Assembly (NCBI GenBank): GCA_015179045.1
Contig: WHUZ01000024.1
Span: 558,001 to 622,000 of the forward strand
Direction of reading: 5' to 3'
Length of the DNA: 64,000 nt
Source: Kalaharituber pfeilii
Lineage: Eukaryota > Ascomycota > Pezizomycetes > Pezizales > Pezizaceae
Shown here: positions 1 to 12,300 of the stretch, piece after piece
Position numbering within the stretch: position 1 is the stretch's first letter
Layout of the letters: each line of letters opens with the position of its first letter
The notes under the pieces: generated by a model
Databases searched by the model: none
Told to the model about the DNA's origin: nothing
What the model saw: only the letters and a program-made list of their open reading frames with translations
Translations under genes and position numbers: made by a program

Positions 1-170
1 TGCGGTGAACCCGTCCCCGCTCTATGATAGGGGCAACTTCGCCGGGTTGCTATATGAGTCTGCCCCCACCCCTGGCCATCGCGGATTATTGCATGTTGCA
101 GCTTAAATATTTACCTAGAAGTTTGTATATGTATTGGAGTTAAGTTTCTTGATCATAGAAGTATTCTGGT

Positions 171-1033
171 GAGAAAACCTTTTTTTTCCCCTGTTTTCAT
201 GACGCCACTGAGATTTTTCCCCTGTTCAAGTTTCGGATGATCAACTAATACTATATTATTTAGTTTATTCATAATATTACATAGCATTGTATGCCAATGC
301 AATAAATCCTTAATTCTACTCATTTATAGTAAAATATGCAACCATTGAACCTTCAATATAGTTGCATATTCAATATATAATTTCTAGTCACATATTTTTT
401 TTCAAGTTCGCAATAAAATATGCTATCAGAATATTATAATTTGGCGGTTCAGCCGCAAGCTAATGGGAGGCTCGAGAGCAGCCACCAGAACCCTCGAGAC
501 CACATGATGGACTCGCCACAGAAGAGAGGGCAAGCCACTAGTGGGCGCCACCAAGCTACAGCACAGTCCCTCGCTAGTTGGTTTCCCGTTTGGGTGATCT
601 CTTTGTGGTAGTCATGGGCAGGCAGCGAAGGGATGCTCAGTATATAAAGGGGAGAGGGAGACGCTGGTCCTCCCTCTCCAAGCCGCGTGAGTTGCGAAAT
701 CACCCACCCACCGACCCCGTTACCCCAGCGACTCGGGCCTCCGCGAGGGAGAGACTGGGGGGGTCCTTCGGTTTGCCCCTGCTTAGTCAGTGAAACGACT
801 GACTAAGCATGGGCATTAAGGGCTACAAACCCCTTGAGCCGATTTCCGCAACCTAAAGAGCATGGATCCTCATTTGTTTTCCTTGTCTTTTTCTGTCATG
901 TATTCCACATAGCAATTCATGTTTGTTCGAATCGAAGTAGCCGAGGACCATTAGTTGAACTTTAATAATGCAATTAAGAAATAAGAACTTTATTTGTGGC
1001 GTCATGAAAACAAGGGAAAAAAAAGGTTTTCTC
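171..1033. repeat. 37-bp inverted repeat pair enclosing 789 bp
   Basis: Positions 171-207 and 997-1033 are reverse complements with a single mismatch; each arm holds an A/T homopolymer and the motif TCATGACGCC. The interior codes for nothing recognisable. At 780-809 it contains a perfect 12-bp stem with a 6-base loop (TGCTTAGTCAGT / ACTGACTAAGCA). No target-site duplication is visible outside the arms, so this may be an old non-autonomous TIR element whose flanks have decayed, or two independent copies in opposite orientation. Confidence 0.6.
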
Positions 1034-1079
1034 GTAATGCAAACGGCTGTTGAGGCCAAGGCGTGCATTGGGTAAATTT

Positions 1080-1895
1080 AGCGTGTTTCATTGAACCATT
1101 CAATGAACAAACGGAATTCAATGGACAAACAGAATTCAATGAACAAACAGAATTCAATGAACAAACAGAATTTAATAGATAAACAGAATTTAATAGACAA
1201 ACAGAATTAAATAGAACAAATAGAATTTAATAGAATAAACAGAATTCAATAAAACAAATAGAATTTAATAGAATAAACAGAATTCAATAAATAAATAGAA
1301 TTTAATAGATAAATAGAATTAAATAGAACAAATAGAATTTAATAGATGAATAGAATTAAATAGAACAAATAGAATTTAATAGATAAACAGAATTAAATAC
1401 GGTAGAACAAATAGCAGTCTCGAACCAGACTACCGCTTAGTGGCTGACTAAGCTACTCCACACTACAATGTTTTGCCTTTCTTTATTATTTAAAAAAAAA
1501 TAGAAAGAAATAAAAATAAACTAACAGCGCCTACCGGTAGCGACGCCAAATTTTGTATGGGCAGAAAATTACTAACTAGTAAAGTCGCGCACATTTTGTT
1601 CTCCCACGAAGCAACCGCGTAGTGTGGAGTAGCTTAGTCAGCCACTAAGCGGTAGTCTGGTTCGAGACTGGAACAAATAGAATTTAATAGACAAATATAG
1701 AATAAATAGAATTCAATAAACAAACAAAATTCAATAAAACAAACAGAATTCAATAAACAAACAGAATTTAATAGAACAAAAGAGTCTGGATATGAAAACA
1801 TAGAACAAATAGATTTAATAGAATAAACAGAATTCAATAAACAAACAGAATGCAATAGACAAATAGAATTCAATGGACAAACGGAATTCAATGGA
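1080..1895. repeat. AT-rich minisatellite, interrupted by a TIR element
   Basis: Degenerate tandem units of about 16-18 bp built on AACAGAATTCAAT(GAAC) with variants AATAGAATTTAATAGA run from 1080 to 1414 and resume at 1671 to about 1895. The array was split by insertion of the 256-bp element at 1415-1670. The long reading frame across part of it on the minus strand is a by-product of the repeat period and is not a gene. Confidence 0.85.
1415..1670. mobile_element. 256-bp TIR element (MITE) with 52-bp perfect arms and 10-bp target duplication
   Basis: Positions 1415-1466 and 1619-1670 are perfect inverted repeats of 52 bp beginning CAGTCTCGAACC. The 10-mer GAACAAATAG sits immediately on both sides (1405-1414 and 1671-1680), matching a target-site duplication, although the host array is itself repetitive. 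A 9-11 bp duplication is typical of Mutator-like elements. Read outward, each arm contains AGCTTAGTCAG and GGTTCGAGACT, which resemble tRNA A and B boxes at a shortened spacing. The interior has no coding capacity, so mobility would need a transposase from elsewhere. Confidence 0.8.
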
Positions 1896-1993
1896 CAAAC
1901 AAACGCGGCAGGGATTGCACGTGACACCCTGTGTTACCTATATATACCCCCGTTGCCGCCCACTTTCACTTTCTCCGTACACTGCTCTCAATA

Positions 1994-3116
1994 ATGCCTC
2001 GACGCCGGGAGAAGCGACCACCAGACGCAGACTCATCCATCGAATCCCCGCCGAAAAAATCACGCCCTACCAAGTCATGCCCACCCACAGCAGCCCAATA
2101 CTTCACCAAAGTTCCTTATGACAGCTGGGATTATGGACGATTTTGTGAACATCTACGCAGCATCCCTGACTTGAGCTTCTCCAGGAACCAAGGAAAAGAA
2201 TGGTTCGTCCAGTGCTTGGGGCAATTCACATCGGACCCTTTGAAGGGCCCGAAAGCCGTATCATTGATCAGTCAGGTACGTCCACTCAGATCGAGTTGCG
2301 AGCGTTCGGCCCTTTTCCCTGCGTGCCTTGGTTCTGGTCATCTAGGTTCTTGCGCGCGAGAGCGCCCTTGGCCTAGTATTCGAGCGGAGCTTTAGACATC
2401 CTCGGACTTGGGAGCCGTTTGCCCCCTTCTTGCTCCCTGCGTGTTTCTGGGTCTCCTGGAAATACCCTCGGTGCTTTCCCACTCCCCGTCTGCGCGCTTT
2501 GCATCACTTTGCCCCCTTCGGGGCTCTTTGGGAAGGGTCTGACTTTGGACGAAGCATCACAGCCACATACATGCCATAAAAAATGAGACACACATCGAAT
2601 TTTTCGGGAACGTCGGTAATGTCATCCATGGCAATGTCATCCACGGCAATGTCATCCAGGGGCATGCGATTCAGGGTGACTTTGTCCAAAGCAACATCAA
2701 TCTGCCAGCTCCTCATAAACCTGGCGTTCCTGATTTTAGCGAGTTTGATAACATCGATGTCAACGAGTCACTGCCGCCCACAAACTTGCTGGTAAGAGGT
2801 CTAACTCGCATTGTTTGACTTCTCGCTAACTCATTAGTCGGTGCGGACATCTCCTAGTGGTGTCGTTATGGAAGTCCAGGGTGCAGAGACCCTTCCGCCG
2901 CTCGGAAGCAATCGGTCTGATGGTAAAGACTCCGGGGGGCTGCGGGCAGAAGTCATGAGACTCGCCCTCGAAAATGAACAGCTGAAGCAGACGATTGTTG
3001 GCCTTGAACAGAGGCATGCAGATTTCGCTAAACGTGTTTTCCAGCGGCTCTTTGCCCTCGAGAACCCTCCCGCAAAGTCTCAGAATTTTCATCACTCTAG
3101 GCGGTTAAGTGTATGA
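1994..3116 (+). CDS. Orphan protein, three exons, basic N-terminus and C-terminal coiled coil
   Basis: Not recognised as any family. Exon 1 runs from the ATG at 1994 to 2275 (94 codons: basic, Pro/Lys-rich start MPRRREKRPP, then a Trp/Tyr-containing segment). The donor is GTACGT at 2276; the acceptor is uncertain (2554 or 2587 keep the frame). Exon 2 ends at 2791 and carries a short tandem motif GNVIHG-GNVIHG-GNVIQG followed by an acidic stretch. Intron 2 is 2792-2837 (GTAAGA...TTAG). Exon 3 runs to the TGA at 3114-3116 and encodes a heptad-like helix rich in Leu, Glu and Gln (LALENEQLKQTIVGLEQ). Frame continuity across intron 2 and the canonical splice sites argue for a real gene; exon 1-2 joining is the weak point. 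It could also be a coding relic of a repeat element. Confidence 0.5.
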
Positions 3117-5995
3117 CAGATTTTCTGTTTTTCTAGTTGTGCTGGCGTTCGGGTGGTATGGACTGTATCTCCTTTTCTACTTTGTCCTTTTGTCTATATA
3201 GAGTGGTTCATTTTTGTCGGCTTGATGGAGTGCATATGTGGATGTATCTTCTTTATAAAAAGAAATAGAAATATACACCTTGCAAAATTCGACGGATCCA
3301 ATCCATCCTGCCCTCTTTGCAAGACATTTGCTACAGGTCACTTAGTCACGTTCATATACCCGCACATCTCACAATCTACATTTTTGGTGATCAGGGCAAC
3401 ACCTCTTGTTGTCTTTTATGCCTTGTGCTGTAATACGCAATTCAGCGCCTGTACAAGACTCAACTCTTGGGAAAATGCTAAGGGCATGGTGTTTGCATGT
3501 CCCACAGCAAGTTTGCGAGGTCCTGACAATTGCGTGCACACGCGTAACCACCCTCAGCTGCGCTTCCCCCAGCCTTTCTTCTGAACACAATCCCTAGGGT
3601 AGAAGCATTTCCCCTTCTATCCTACTCACTCCTTTTCCTATTGTCTTTACCATTTTTCGTTCTCCGCGTTGTGTGCCTCCAGTTCCGCTAATTCCTTGAA
3701 GAATCCCTATTATGTTCGTGCTTTCATTAACACCAGCGAGTTCTATTTGGAACCGGATTGTTACTAGATGGACGGCTCAACCAAGCCAGAACTGAAAACT
3801 GGCTATTGCTGGACTATGGGTTGGGTAGCTTAGCCTATTCGACTTCTGTAGTTATGACTGTGATAGATGAGGACATGGGCGTGGGCGGGGGGCAAGAAGC
3901 TGTTGGTCTGATATTGGGTACAGGTTGCAGTTCATGATAGGGGGTGCTATGAAGCCTTTAGAATTGCATTCTGAGCCGCTGGAGGCGTCTGGAACAGGAG
4001 GGGTGGACCTCACACGAGCCTGTACACCTATAGAGCTCAATCCAGAGGCAGCTGAGCCATAGCCGGGGATGGACGAGGTTGAAGCAGCCAATCCGGTAAA
4101 AGAAGTAGAATTCAGACTGTTTGAAATATATAAACCCATTGCAATATAGCACTGACAGCACCATTGCCACTATTGTATGAGCAGGTGGAGTTTTGCAGAC
4201 AGTAGGTATGTGCTTGTGGGTGCCGGGGGGCTCATTGCGCAGGGTGAGGAGGTGAATATTCCATGAGTTGTTTACTGCTAAACAGGAAACTCGGTGGTGA
4301 AGGCCAAGACACCCGGTGTACGCCCGTCGTTAACCCTAGAAACTGGTAGTACAGTGCAGATGGTCATGCTCGTGCAAAGAAACCTTTTGATTAGCATCTT
4401 CATTCCCTTTGGAACGTCTACTGGATTTACAATGCTAGCCATATACACAGCAACGCTATTTGTTACAGTACCACTAGATTCTGAAAGTCGAAGAACGCAC
4501 CAGCGATGCAGATCATCTCCCCTTTTGAGAACCTTCTCCAAATTGCCGCTTCACAAGTCGGCTTCCCGGATTTGACACCCACTGCTCGATATGTCGAGTC
4601 CTGAGTTTAATCAATGGGATGCCTCTTTTAAGTCAATGACAGTATGAAAGATTTCAACTTCCTTTCCTGTCTTTGATCAATTATCCAGCGATGCTATACC
4701 AGATCGGACAGATATGATGCTTCGCAAGCTGGGGCTTATTACTAGTAATACAGTACAATTTAGTTTAAGGTGCTTCTCCGTTACTCAAAGCGTAAGTTCA
4801 TTTATCACGGAAGAAGACAAATTATTTTTTAAAGTTCCGGGAGCTCGCAGTTATATTTAGGATTCTAGCCCTTATTTCCTCGGGTTACAGTCATTGTTCG
4901 GCTTGCAAAAATTGCACGAAATCTCAGTCTGTGTATCAAAATTATATTACTTTTCAGAAACTCTAGCGGAGTTTAGAATTTCTAATTGCAACCAAATTTA
5001 TATCAATAGGGCTAGTAACTTCGGTGCATGGAAAACTGAACACATCAAAGAGTATTTAGCTAAAGATGCTTGAGAAAAACAATGTGGTGAGTGGCAGGAG
5101 AGACGGGCCATTTCTCCTGGTATTGCCAGGTTGGTGGGATCCCTTGGTGGGTGAAACCGCTCCTAATTCGATGTAAACCAAAACCCGCAATGACATTATG
5201 GGATGACAGTACAGCGCCAAAGCTAACCATTGTAGGTGGGCAAAAGGTCAAAAGTCCAGTGGCAACCCAGCACACACATATGACAGCGTTAGTGTCGTCG
5301 CACAGCGCCCCGATTGGGAGGATGGAACGGTTGTGGGGTGATTATTGGAGATTACCGGATTACCGCATCAGGAAATGGGGACTGTGATGGAAGGGGACTA
5401 GAAGTTTCTGTATGTACATACTTGTACTTCAGACTTCTTCCTGTACAGACTTGGGATTTGTCTGTAAAAGAGTAGTTTTCGTGTACATTGTTCGCAACTA
5501 TTACCATCTCATCTAGTTCACTGCGCTTTTATCAATCTCTTGACTCGTCATACCGTACTTCTACACATGATTTACTCTTCCCTTTCGTCTTTGCAATATT
5601 CTGTGTTTTATGTTATAATAGCTAAAATAGAGCGCTATCTCTCCCTTCAACCTCACAGCAGAGAACTCCCTGTATCAAGCTGCTGTGGAAACTGTTTACT
5701 CCTTTCTATAGCTCACACAGCCGGATATCCCCACCTTTCCTACATACCCACTACTCTTTTCCTTTCTCTCATCCCAATCCCTGGGCTCTTGTCGTATATT
5801 CTAAAACTATTTACAGACAAGTCCACCACAGCTCAATTACTAAACGATGATATCTCACTCATGCAGAACATTGACACAAAGAAACCAAGAAAAAAAGAAA
5901 AAGAAAATCATTCAAACTTCCGCATGCCCACAACTCTCATACTCCAACAATTGCTTGTTTTTCAAGAAATACACCCCCTCTCACTTGGATTAATG
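3117..5995. other. Intergenic, no supported gene
   Basis: AT-rich. Short frames on the minus strand at 3852-4139 (Ser/Gly/Thr-rich) and 4278-4541 could be remnants of a secreted-protein gene but cannot be joined by convincing splice sites. Nothing else recognisable. Confidence 0.4.
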
Positions 5996-6221
5996 CCCAG
6001 CTCAGCCAGGCTTCCTCTGCCAACCATATTTTTTTGGACATGGTCTGTATGAAGCCCCATACCCCTACAGAATTTTGATACAACACTGCCAGCATGGGCA
6101 CCCTTCAGGATCTTCTTTTTCTTTTTTTTGCGACAACCTCTTGCTTTGGAATTCATGCCAGGGGTAGCCAGTATTCCTCAGCAGACCATATTGAGATAGA
6201 GACTGGTCCTATCTAAAACCC

Positions 6222-6638
6222 TCACGTACCGGCAAAAAAGAGTAACAAAAACACATGGGAGTAGTCGACCAGCCAAAGGGTAATTTGTGAATTTGTGTTA
6301 GCCGGGGAACTGTTTGGGGGGCCGTCGGAACTGTTGGAGTAGCTGCTGAAGGGGTAGTTGGGGAGGTGGTGGGACAGGCAGGGTGTGGGATGCTGTTGCG
6401 GTTGCTGAAAGGGGAGGGGTGCGAGATGCATCTGTGCTGCAATGACTTGGGGGGTGGAGGGTGAGGGGGTGTAGCTGGGAGGTGGCAGGTAGGGGAGGGG
6501 TTCAAGGTGTGGAGTTGTCATTTTTCTATGCCTTAGTTGAAGTGGACTTGATGTTGTCTCTAGCCACGGAGATAACAAGAGAGGCATAGACTGAGGCCCT
6601 GGCTCTGTCATGAGCTGGGGAGGAGTGTTGTCCAGCAT
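6222..6638 (-). CDS. Proline-rich repeat-associated ORF (MLDN family), possibly not functional
   Basis: A 138-codon frame starting ATG at 6638 with MLDNTPPQL and continuing as Pro/Gln/Ser/Thr-rich low complexity. The same start context (GTTGTCCAGCAT on the plus strand) and following 40 codons recur at about 20806 and 45575, so this is a dispersed multicopy sequence. The copies diverge in frame after the first part; a splice donor may follow the conserved segment (clear as CAGGTCAGT in the 20.8-kb copy). It lies 3' of the NLR on the same strand. Either a lineage-specific gene family or a transcribed repeat; no known domain is visible. Confidence 0.35.
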   Translation of the reverse strand: MLDNTPPQLMTEPGPQSMPLLLSPWLETTSSPLQLRHRKMTTPHLEPLPYLPPPSYTPSPSTPQVIAAQMHLAPLPFQQPQQHPTPCLSHHLPNYPFSSYSNSSDGPPNSSPANTNSQITLWLVDYSHVFLLLFFAGT

Positions 6639-6639
6639 C

Positions 6640-9355
6640 TTTCTAAAATAAAAGATAGACTGTAATGCTCCGGTTCCATATGATTCAATTCTAGTAGAAC
6701 TAGAGCAAGCTGCTTTAATTTTCGATTTCTATTATTTCCTTTTTCTTTTAGATTTTTAGAAAAAAGTATTCAGAAAACGGGCGGTAATAGTATTGTGGGC
6801 AGCCGCTGTAACGATGTGATATCAGGGTAATTATGTTTCTCCAATGCAGTAATGACAAGGAGAGGTGGCATACATAGGTTCGCGACTGCGTACAATCTGA
6901 TACGAGGTGTAGCCAATCAAGGCCCAGTGACTTAGCCTGAGAAGCCTTGGCCATTCATGGACAGACGCCCTAGTCAACTGGGCTAGAACACGTATACCCA
7001 TCGTGAAGTGGCCAGAAAGCAAATGTTACCCTGGAACTGCGTTAACGCTACTAGGACGTACATTACCCTCAGAACGGTATTGGGTTTCCGATAGTGCTAA
7101 GGTACATTAAAACTAAACGCGCCTAACAATACTAGTAATGAAAATACCATGCATATATCGAATAAGGGGAAAGGATCATGTATAAAAGTGTGCATGACCG
7201 GCAACGCAAACCTTCCCCTTTGTCTATAGAGAAGCGAGTTTGGAGTTTCATGTAGAAAAGTATGTATGCCCAGGTTAAAACATAGGTGTATACTTAGTAA
7301 GTACTTACTGCATACACAATGGATGCATGGGCCAACCACCAAAGTAGTTAGAATTCTAGGTATATTGCTACTGATGAGGCAACTTGTGACGAGACTAGGG
7401 CAACTTAATTGCCACACGCACCTCACAATATATAAAATGCCGTCCGGCAAAGACTTGCGTGGCCAGCTGGCCATGGACCCCAAGGGACAAATGAATGAAT
7501 GGCACAAATAACACATTTCATTGAAGACTTGGAGGTAGGTAGATCAACATCTGTTGTGACCTCCCCACGAACGTTTTTTGTTCACGAACTGGCCGGAACA
7601 TCCAGCCTGGTGAAGAACATGAATGTACCTGTACGTACCTATGTTGTATATTGTAATAATGTTAATTACTTGCTTATTACCTTGTGAGCTATATCAACAT
7701 AAATGAACTATTCATGCACAATAATAGCACTATATACATAAGTATCACCCTCGTTCTCATCCTCCTGATTTATCAAGCTTGTGTTTATGACATTTTTATA
7801 AGCTTACAACGTGTTGGAAATACTGTTACAGCAATGAGTAGAACAAGAACCTTGACATGTACATGAAATCTGAAGTTGACTATTAGGAATACATAGAATA
7901 TAGAAATATCTAAGGGGTACGGATGTATCGGTGGTGTAGGTAATAGGTGCACTAGTGAGAACTATAGAAGGGAAGAGAGAATAGAGTTCTTATATACCTA
8001 TACCTATAAATTTCTAAATATCTTTAGAATAGATTATTCACATATATGGAATCATTAGTATGGCAATGCATACTTGTTCGGAATTAAATGGTGATAGTGC
8101 TAAGCCCAGTATTCGCTCACCTTCTGGCGGTCGCAAGCAAACCTTAGCAGTAAAACTTGAAAAATGATATCTATAGCGACGTAGCAGTGGATTTATTACC
8201 GCACAAAATGAAAGCTCTATATCCTGATTATCCACTGCTTTAACAACTGCTTATGCTAAGAATTCACACAGTTGTCACTCATCAGAACATAAAATGCGGC
8301 AGAAGTTTTTCCTTAATTTAAATTACAGATCTGTAATGATACACATAGGCAAACCTAATGAATAATAGAGTAGCATGAACGTACCTAGTTCCAGCTTTCC
8401 AATACTGTAAGAATCATGTCAATCAGATGAGAACTCATGACGTGGCATTGCCTTCAAATTGTTGAGTTTTTGTTATGTAGCAGGATATGAGGATAATACT
8501 TGGTTAAAGCTGATGCTTGGCGCTTGCAAGTGAATGTTCATTACCTTATTTGGCAATACAACCACAAAATCAGAAGCTTGGCCTCGATGCAAACCCTGTT
8601 ACCTCTAGAAAATAACATCTACAGAGGCGGAGGATTCCGGATATCTCTGTCTATATAGATAACAGTCTAAAATTTTGCATAGAGTAAGAGAAATACCTAG
8701 GGTACATCTGATAAATTTTCCATTATCACTTATTGAATAGTAACATACTTACGATTACAAATTTCTAACGTTACCCTCTAGAAATCTAGAAGGGCAGCAA
8801 ATACTCAATACATTCTCTATTGTACTCCAGCAATTATATTTACAGTACTAGTGGTGACTTCCCGGTGATCAGTAATGAGTTGCGCATCCCGTGGCAACTA
8901 TGTTCTAGTGGCAGTTTAACACTAAGGGGGGCTGTGCTAGCAGGCAGTAACTCGTTGATGAATTATACCAATAGCAATAGCATGTTAGCCCTTACAGTAC
9001 TTAAATCTGGTGGCATCTGGAGGTACCTAGTAGTACTTATGCTAAGGCAGTGTTCCCGTGTAGGCAGGCCCATTCGCAAACAAACAATATTCGTCAGCAG
9101 GCCACGACTAATCGAAAGATATTTTGAAACAGCGAGCGCGAGACTGTACAGGCTGTTCATTTAGCAATGTAGACAAAGAGAGATAGGAGATTCAATATTT
9201 CGTGTAAGTGGCTTAACTAACGAAATTGCTACGGTATAAGCTTATAAGTCAGAATGTAATGTCACGAGAGTGTACTATCCCACATTTATGCCATTGTCAG
9301 TCATATCAAGTAAATAACCGCCTGACTCCCAACCCTGCATGTATAGTAGCCTAAG
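6640..9355. other. NLR downstream flank with a copy-specific 1.5-kb segment
   Basis: 6800-7560 aligns with 46010-46600 in the second duplication copy; a minus-strand frame at 7097-7516 has a shortened counterpart at 46334-46582, but neither resembles a known protein. About 7560-9120 has no counterpart in copy 2 and looks like an insertion (or a deletion there); it starts near TGTTGTGACCTCC but I find no clear terminal repeats or target duplication. 9120-9355 aligns again with 46630-46880. Confidence 0.5.
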
Positions 9356-9359
9356 ATTT

Positions 9360-12300
9360 TCAAACCCTCCATGCTCCTGCCTCTGCCCCATTATCCTTCA
9401 AAAACTCTATTGCCCTCTCGAGGTCGTCCCGCAAATCCCAATAATCCCGGTTCCTAGAATTAGAATCTTCCACCAATGTCACAAAAAATAGTTCAACTGT
9501 ATTAAGCGCAGTGCCGTACTCTCCACCCCTTATATTCACTTCTACACCCCTTTCAAGTAATAGCTTCATTTTTCCGACCCGGTCCCCAAGGGGACATGCA
9601 GCGGCAGCTTGCAAAACAGTTCCGTACATCCCTGCTGTCACATGTACATCTGCGCCTGCATTCAGCAGCATCAACAGGACCTGCAAATTACTCCGTATAG
9701 AGCAAGCTGCTGCATGTAGGGCAGTTCCATATATTCCTCCAACAATGTTGACTGCTGCTCCTGCCTCCAAAAGCAATTTGATAACAGATTCATGTCCATT
9801 ATAGGCAGCAGCCTGTAAGGCAGTCCCATACTCTCCACCAACAATGTTGACCTCTGCTCCTGCGCCCAACAGCAATTTAGCTATGGACTCTCTACTCCCG
9901 GTGGGTTGTTCATCATATTCCCTATAGCTATCAACGGAGGCACAAGCTTGCAACGCAGTCCCATACTTTCCGCAGATATTGCTAACTTCTGCTCCTGCAT
10001 CCAACAGCATCTTAACCACAGATTCGTCTCCCCCCCAGGCAGCAGCATGCAGGGCAGTCCCATATTCTCCACTGACAATGTTGACCTCTGCTCCTGCATC
10101 CAATAGCAATTTGACTACAGGCTCCCGACTCCCAGCAGCTTGTTCCATGATGACCTTTTCTTCCTCACCTCCTAGATATTCCTCGAAGTCCACAGCTTCC
10201 AAATCTTTTCCATATTCCTCACAGTGGGTAGCTGAAGCTTGCAAGGCAGTCCCACATTTTCCGCTGATGATGTTGACCTCTGCGCCTGCATCCAACAGCA
10301 TTTTGACTACAGATTCCTTTCCCCTCATGGCAGCAGCTTGCAAGGCAGTCCCATACTTTCCACCAATGACGTTGACTTCTGCACCTGCATCCAACAGAAG
10401 TCTGACTACAGATTCCTTTCCCCTACTCGCAGCAGCTTGCAAAGCAGTCCCATATTTTCCACCAACAAGGTGGACATCGGAGCCAGCATCTAACAGATAC
10501 TGCACAATATTGGTAGTGTCATGCTTTGCCCGGTGGGCTGCTGCTTGAAGGGGGCATCCATAATTCCCTCCTTGCGCATTTACTTCAGCACCATGCTCCA
10601 TTAAGAGTGTCACAATAGTCTCATCTCCACCATATGCCGCTGCCTGTAGCACAGTTCCAAAATACCAGTGCTGCATATTGACGTCAAGCCCTTGGTCTAG
10701 TAAGAACTTTACCATAGCCTCTTGGCCATAGGCGGCGGCTACATGTAGAGGGCTATCTTTATATCGATAGTCGCTACCAGTGGGCCTTTCGCCTTCCGGA
10801 ACAGTGAGACTGGCCCCCTCCTGAATCAACAATTGAGCAATCTTTACTGACCCACACTTAGCACTTTGCGCAATTGGTGTTGTGCCTTGAGAGACAACAT
10901 CTATTCTTGCACCTTGTGCTAACAAATATTTCACCATTTCTGGCTTATTGCTAGCAATTCCCCCATGAAGTATGTAACACCCATCTGCATCCGGGGTATT
11001 AACATCACCAATAAGATCCAGTAGATCTCTCACCAACTGAATTGACCCTGTTCTCGCTGCATCTGATAGGCTCACAAACTTGCGGCTTTCTTCTTGGCTG
11101 AGGTTGTTGGGGAAAAGTTGTGTATAAACGGGATGCAAATCAACAACTGCGCAGTACCTGATAGCAGGAATAGAAATATATGGTATTAATCTCAAATCCT
11201 CACCGCGACACCACAAATACAGCAAGTGAAGTAATGTGTCCGCAGAGGATGTGTCAGACAAAAGATTCTGCAGTAGCTCTTTTAAAGTACTAGTAGAAGG
11301 TATCTTTGCTGAACATGACCTGACATGATATGGCCATGACGTAGCAATATAGTCGAATAATCTACCAGTGAACGTAAGCCTTTCCGAGGTATTGTCGCAG
11401 TTGTCGACAAGAAAGTTCAATTTCGTATCATCAAATGAGCTCAAATATCGGAGACAGGACTGTGCTATCTGTGCATGTGCATTTACTGGGTCCCATGTAT
11501 TGCCCCAAGGCCATTCCCTTACAAGGAATTCTTGCACTGTGTAATGGATTGGCCTTACTATATCTTGTTCAACCGCAATAAGACCGTAGCAGGAATCAAC
11601 CACTGTATGAGGCATGTACTTTGTTTTGATTTCGTCAAGAGAGACAGGTTTGTCTGGGTTAGTGGCAACTGCCTGTGCCAACTCCACAGGACTGAGGGGT
11701 CTTTTTGCTGTAATCACCCATGTCAAGGCCCATTCAGCTAGGGCCCTCATTGCTCGTGTCTGCTTGAGAATTTTGCCAACAATTTGTCTGTACGTTGCAT
11801 CGATATCTGATGGTAGTGATTGTAGAGCAACCCGGATGTCAGCTATGGAAGGCTGTTCAAAAATTTCATCCACTAGACATTTCACCCATAAGAACCTACT
11901 TAGTCTCAGCAATGAACGTCTAGGTCAGCAGATAGAAGTATTCAACTTACATGCCATTTGCCTTTAACAATAATGCATGTTCAATTTCCTTGCAGATTTC
12001 ATCATTAAGTGTGCAATGCTCATGTGTACGGACTTGCAACTGGTGTTGTACAAAGCTGGAGATATCTTGATCAACTTTGGTAGCCTCTATCTTAATTGTA
12101 CTAAATCCTGAGGATGTAAAAGCATGCTTTATATCTTTCTCCGGACGGCTTGTCACACAAAGCTTAAGCTTCGTAGAACAATTCTGAAGGAGTCTTGTTA
12201 TCCCATTGAGAATCTCCTTTCTGTCATCTTGGTTGCACTCATCAAATGCATCAATGACTAAGAACACTTGCTCGAAAAAAGAACTAACAGCTACAAATTG

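Noticed and set aside
171..1033. CRISPR or bacterial-type repeat interpretation of the inverted and tandem repeats
   Set aside because: The window is clearly fungal nuclear DNA with spliceosomal introns; repeats are explained by transposons and satellites.
1634..1927. 97-codon minus-strand frame
   Set aside because: Lies in the AT minisatellite and part of the TIR element; periodic Leu/Cys/Ser is a product of the repeat.
3153..3597. Cys-rich plus-strand frames downstream of the orphan gene
   Set aside because: Overlapping frames on both strands, no splice structure, no family resemblance.
3852..4541. Possible secreted-protein gene on the minus strand
   Set aside because: Two frames could not be joined with credible splice sites, and no signal peptide or domain is visible.
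5540..6052. 170-codon plus-strand frame
   Set aside because: Low-complexity hydrophobic composition, no homology, runs into the duplicated block; probably chance.
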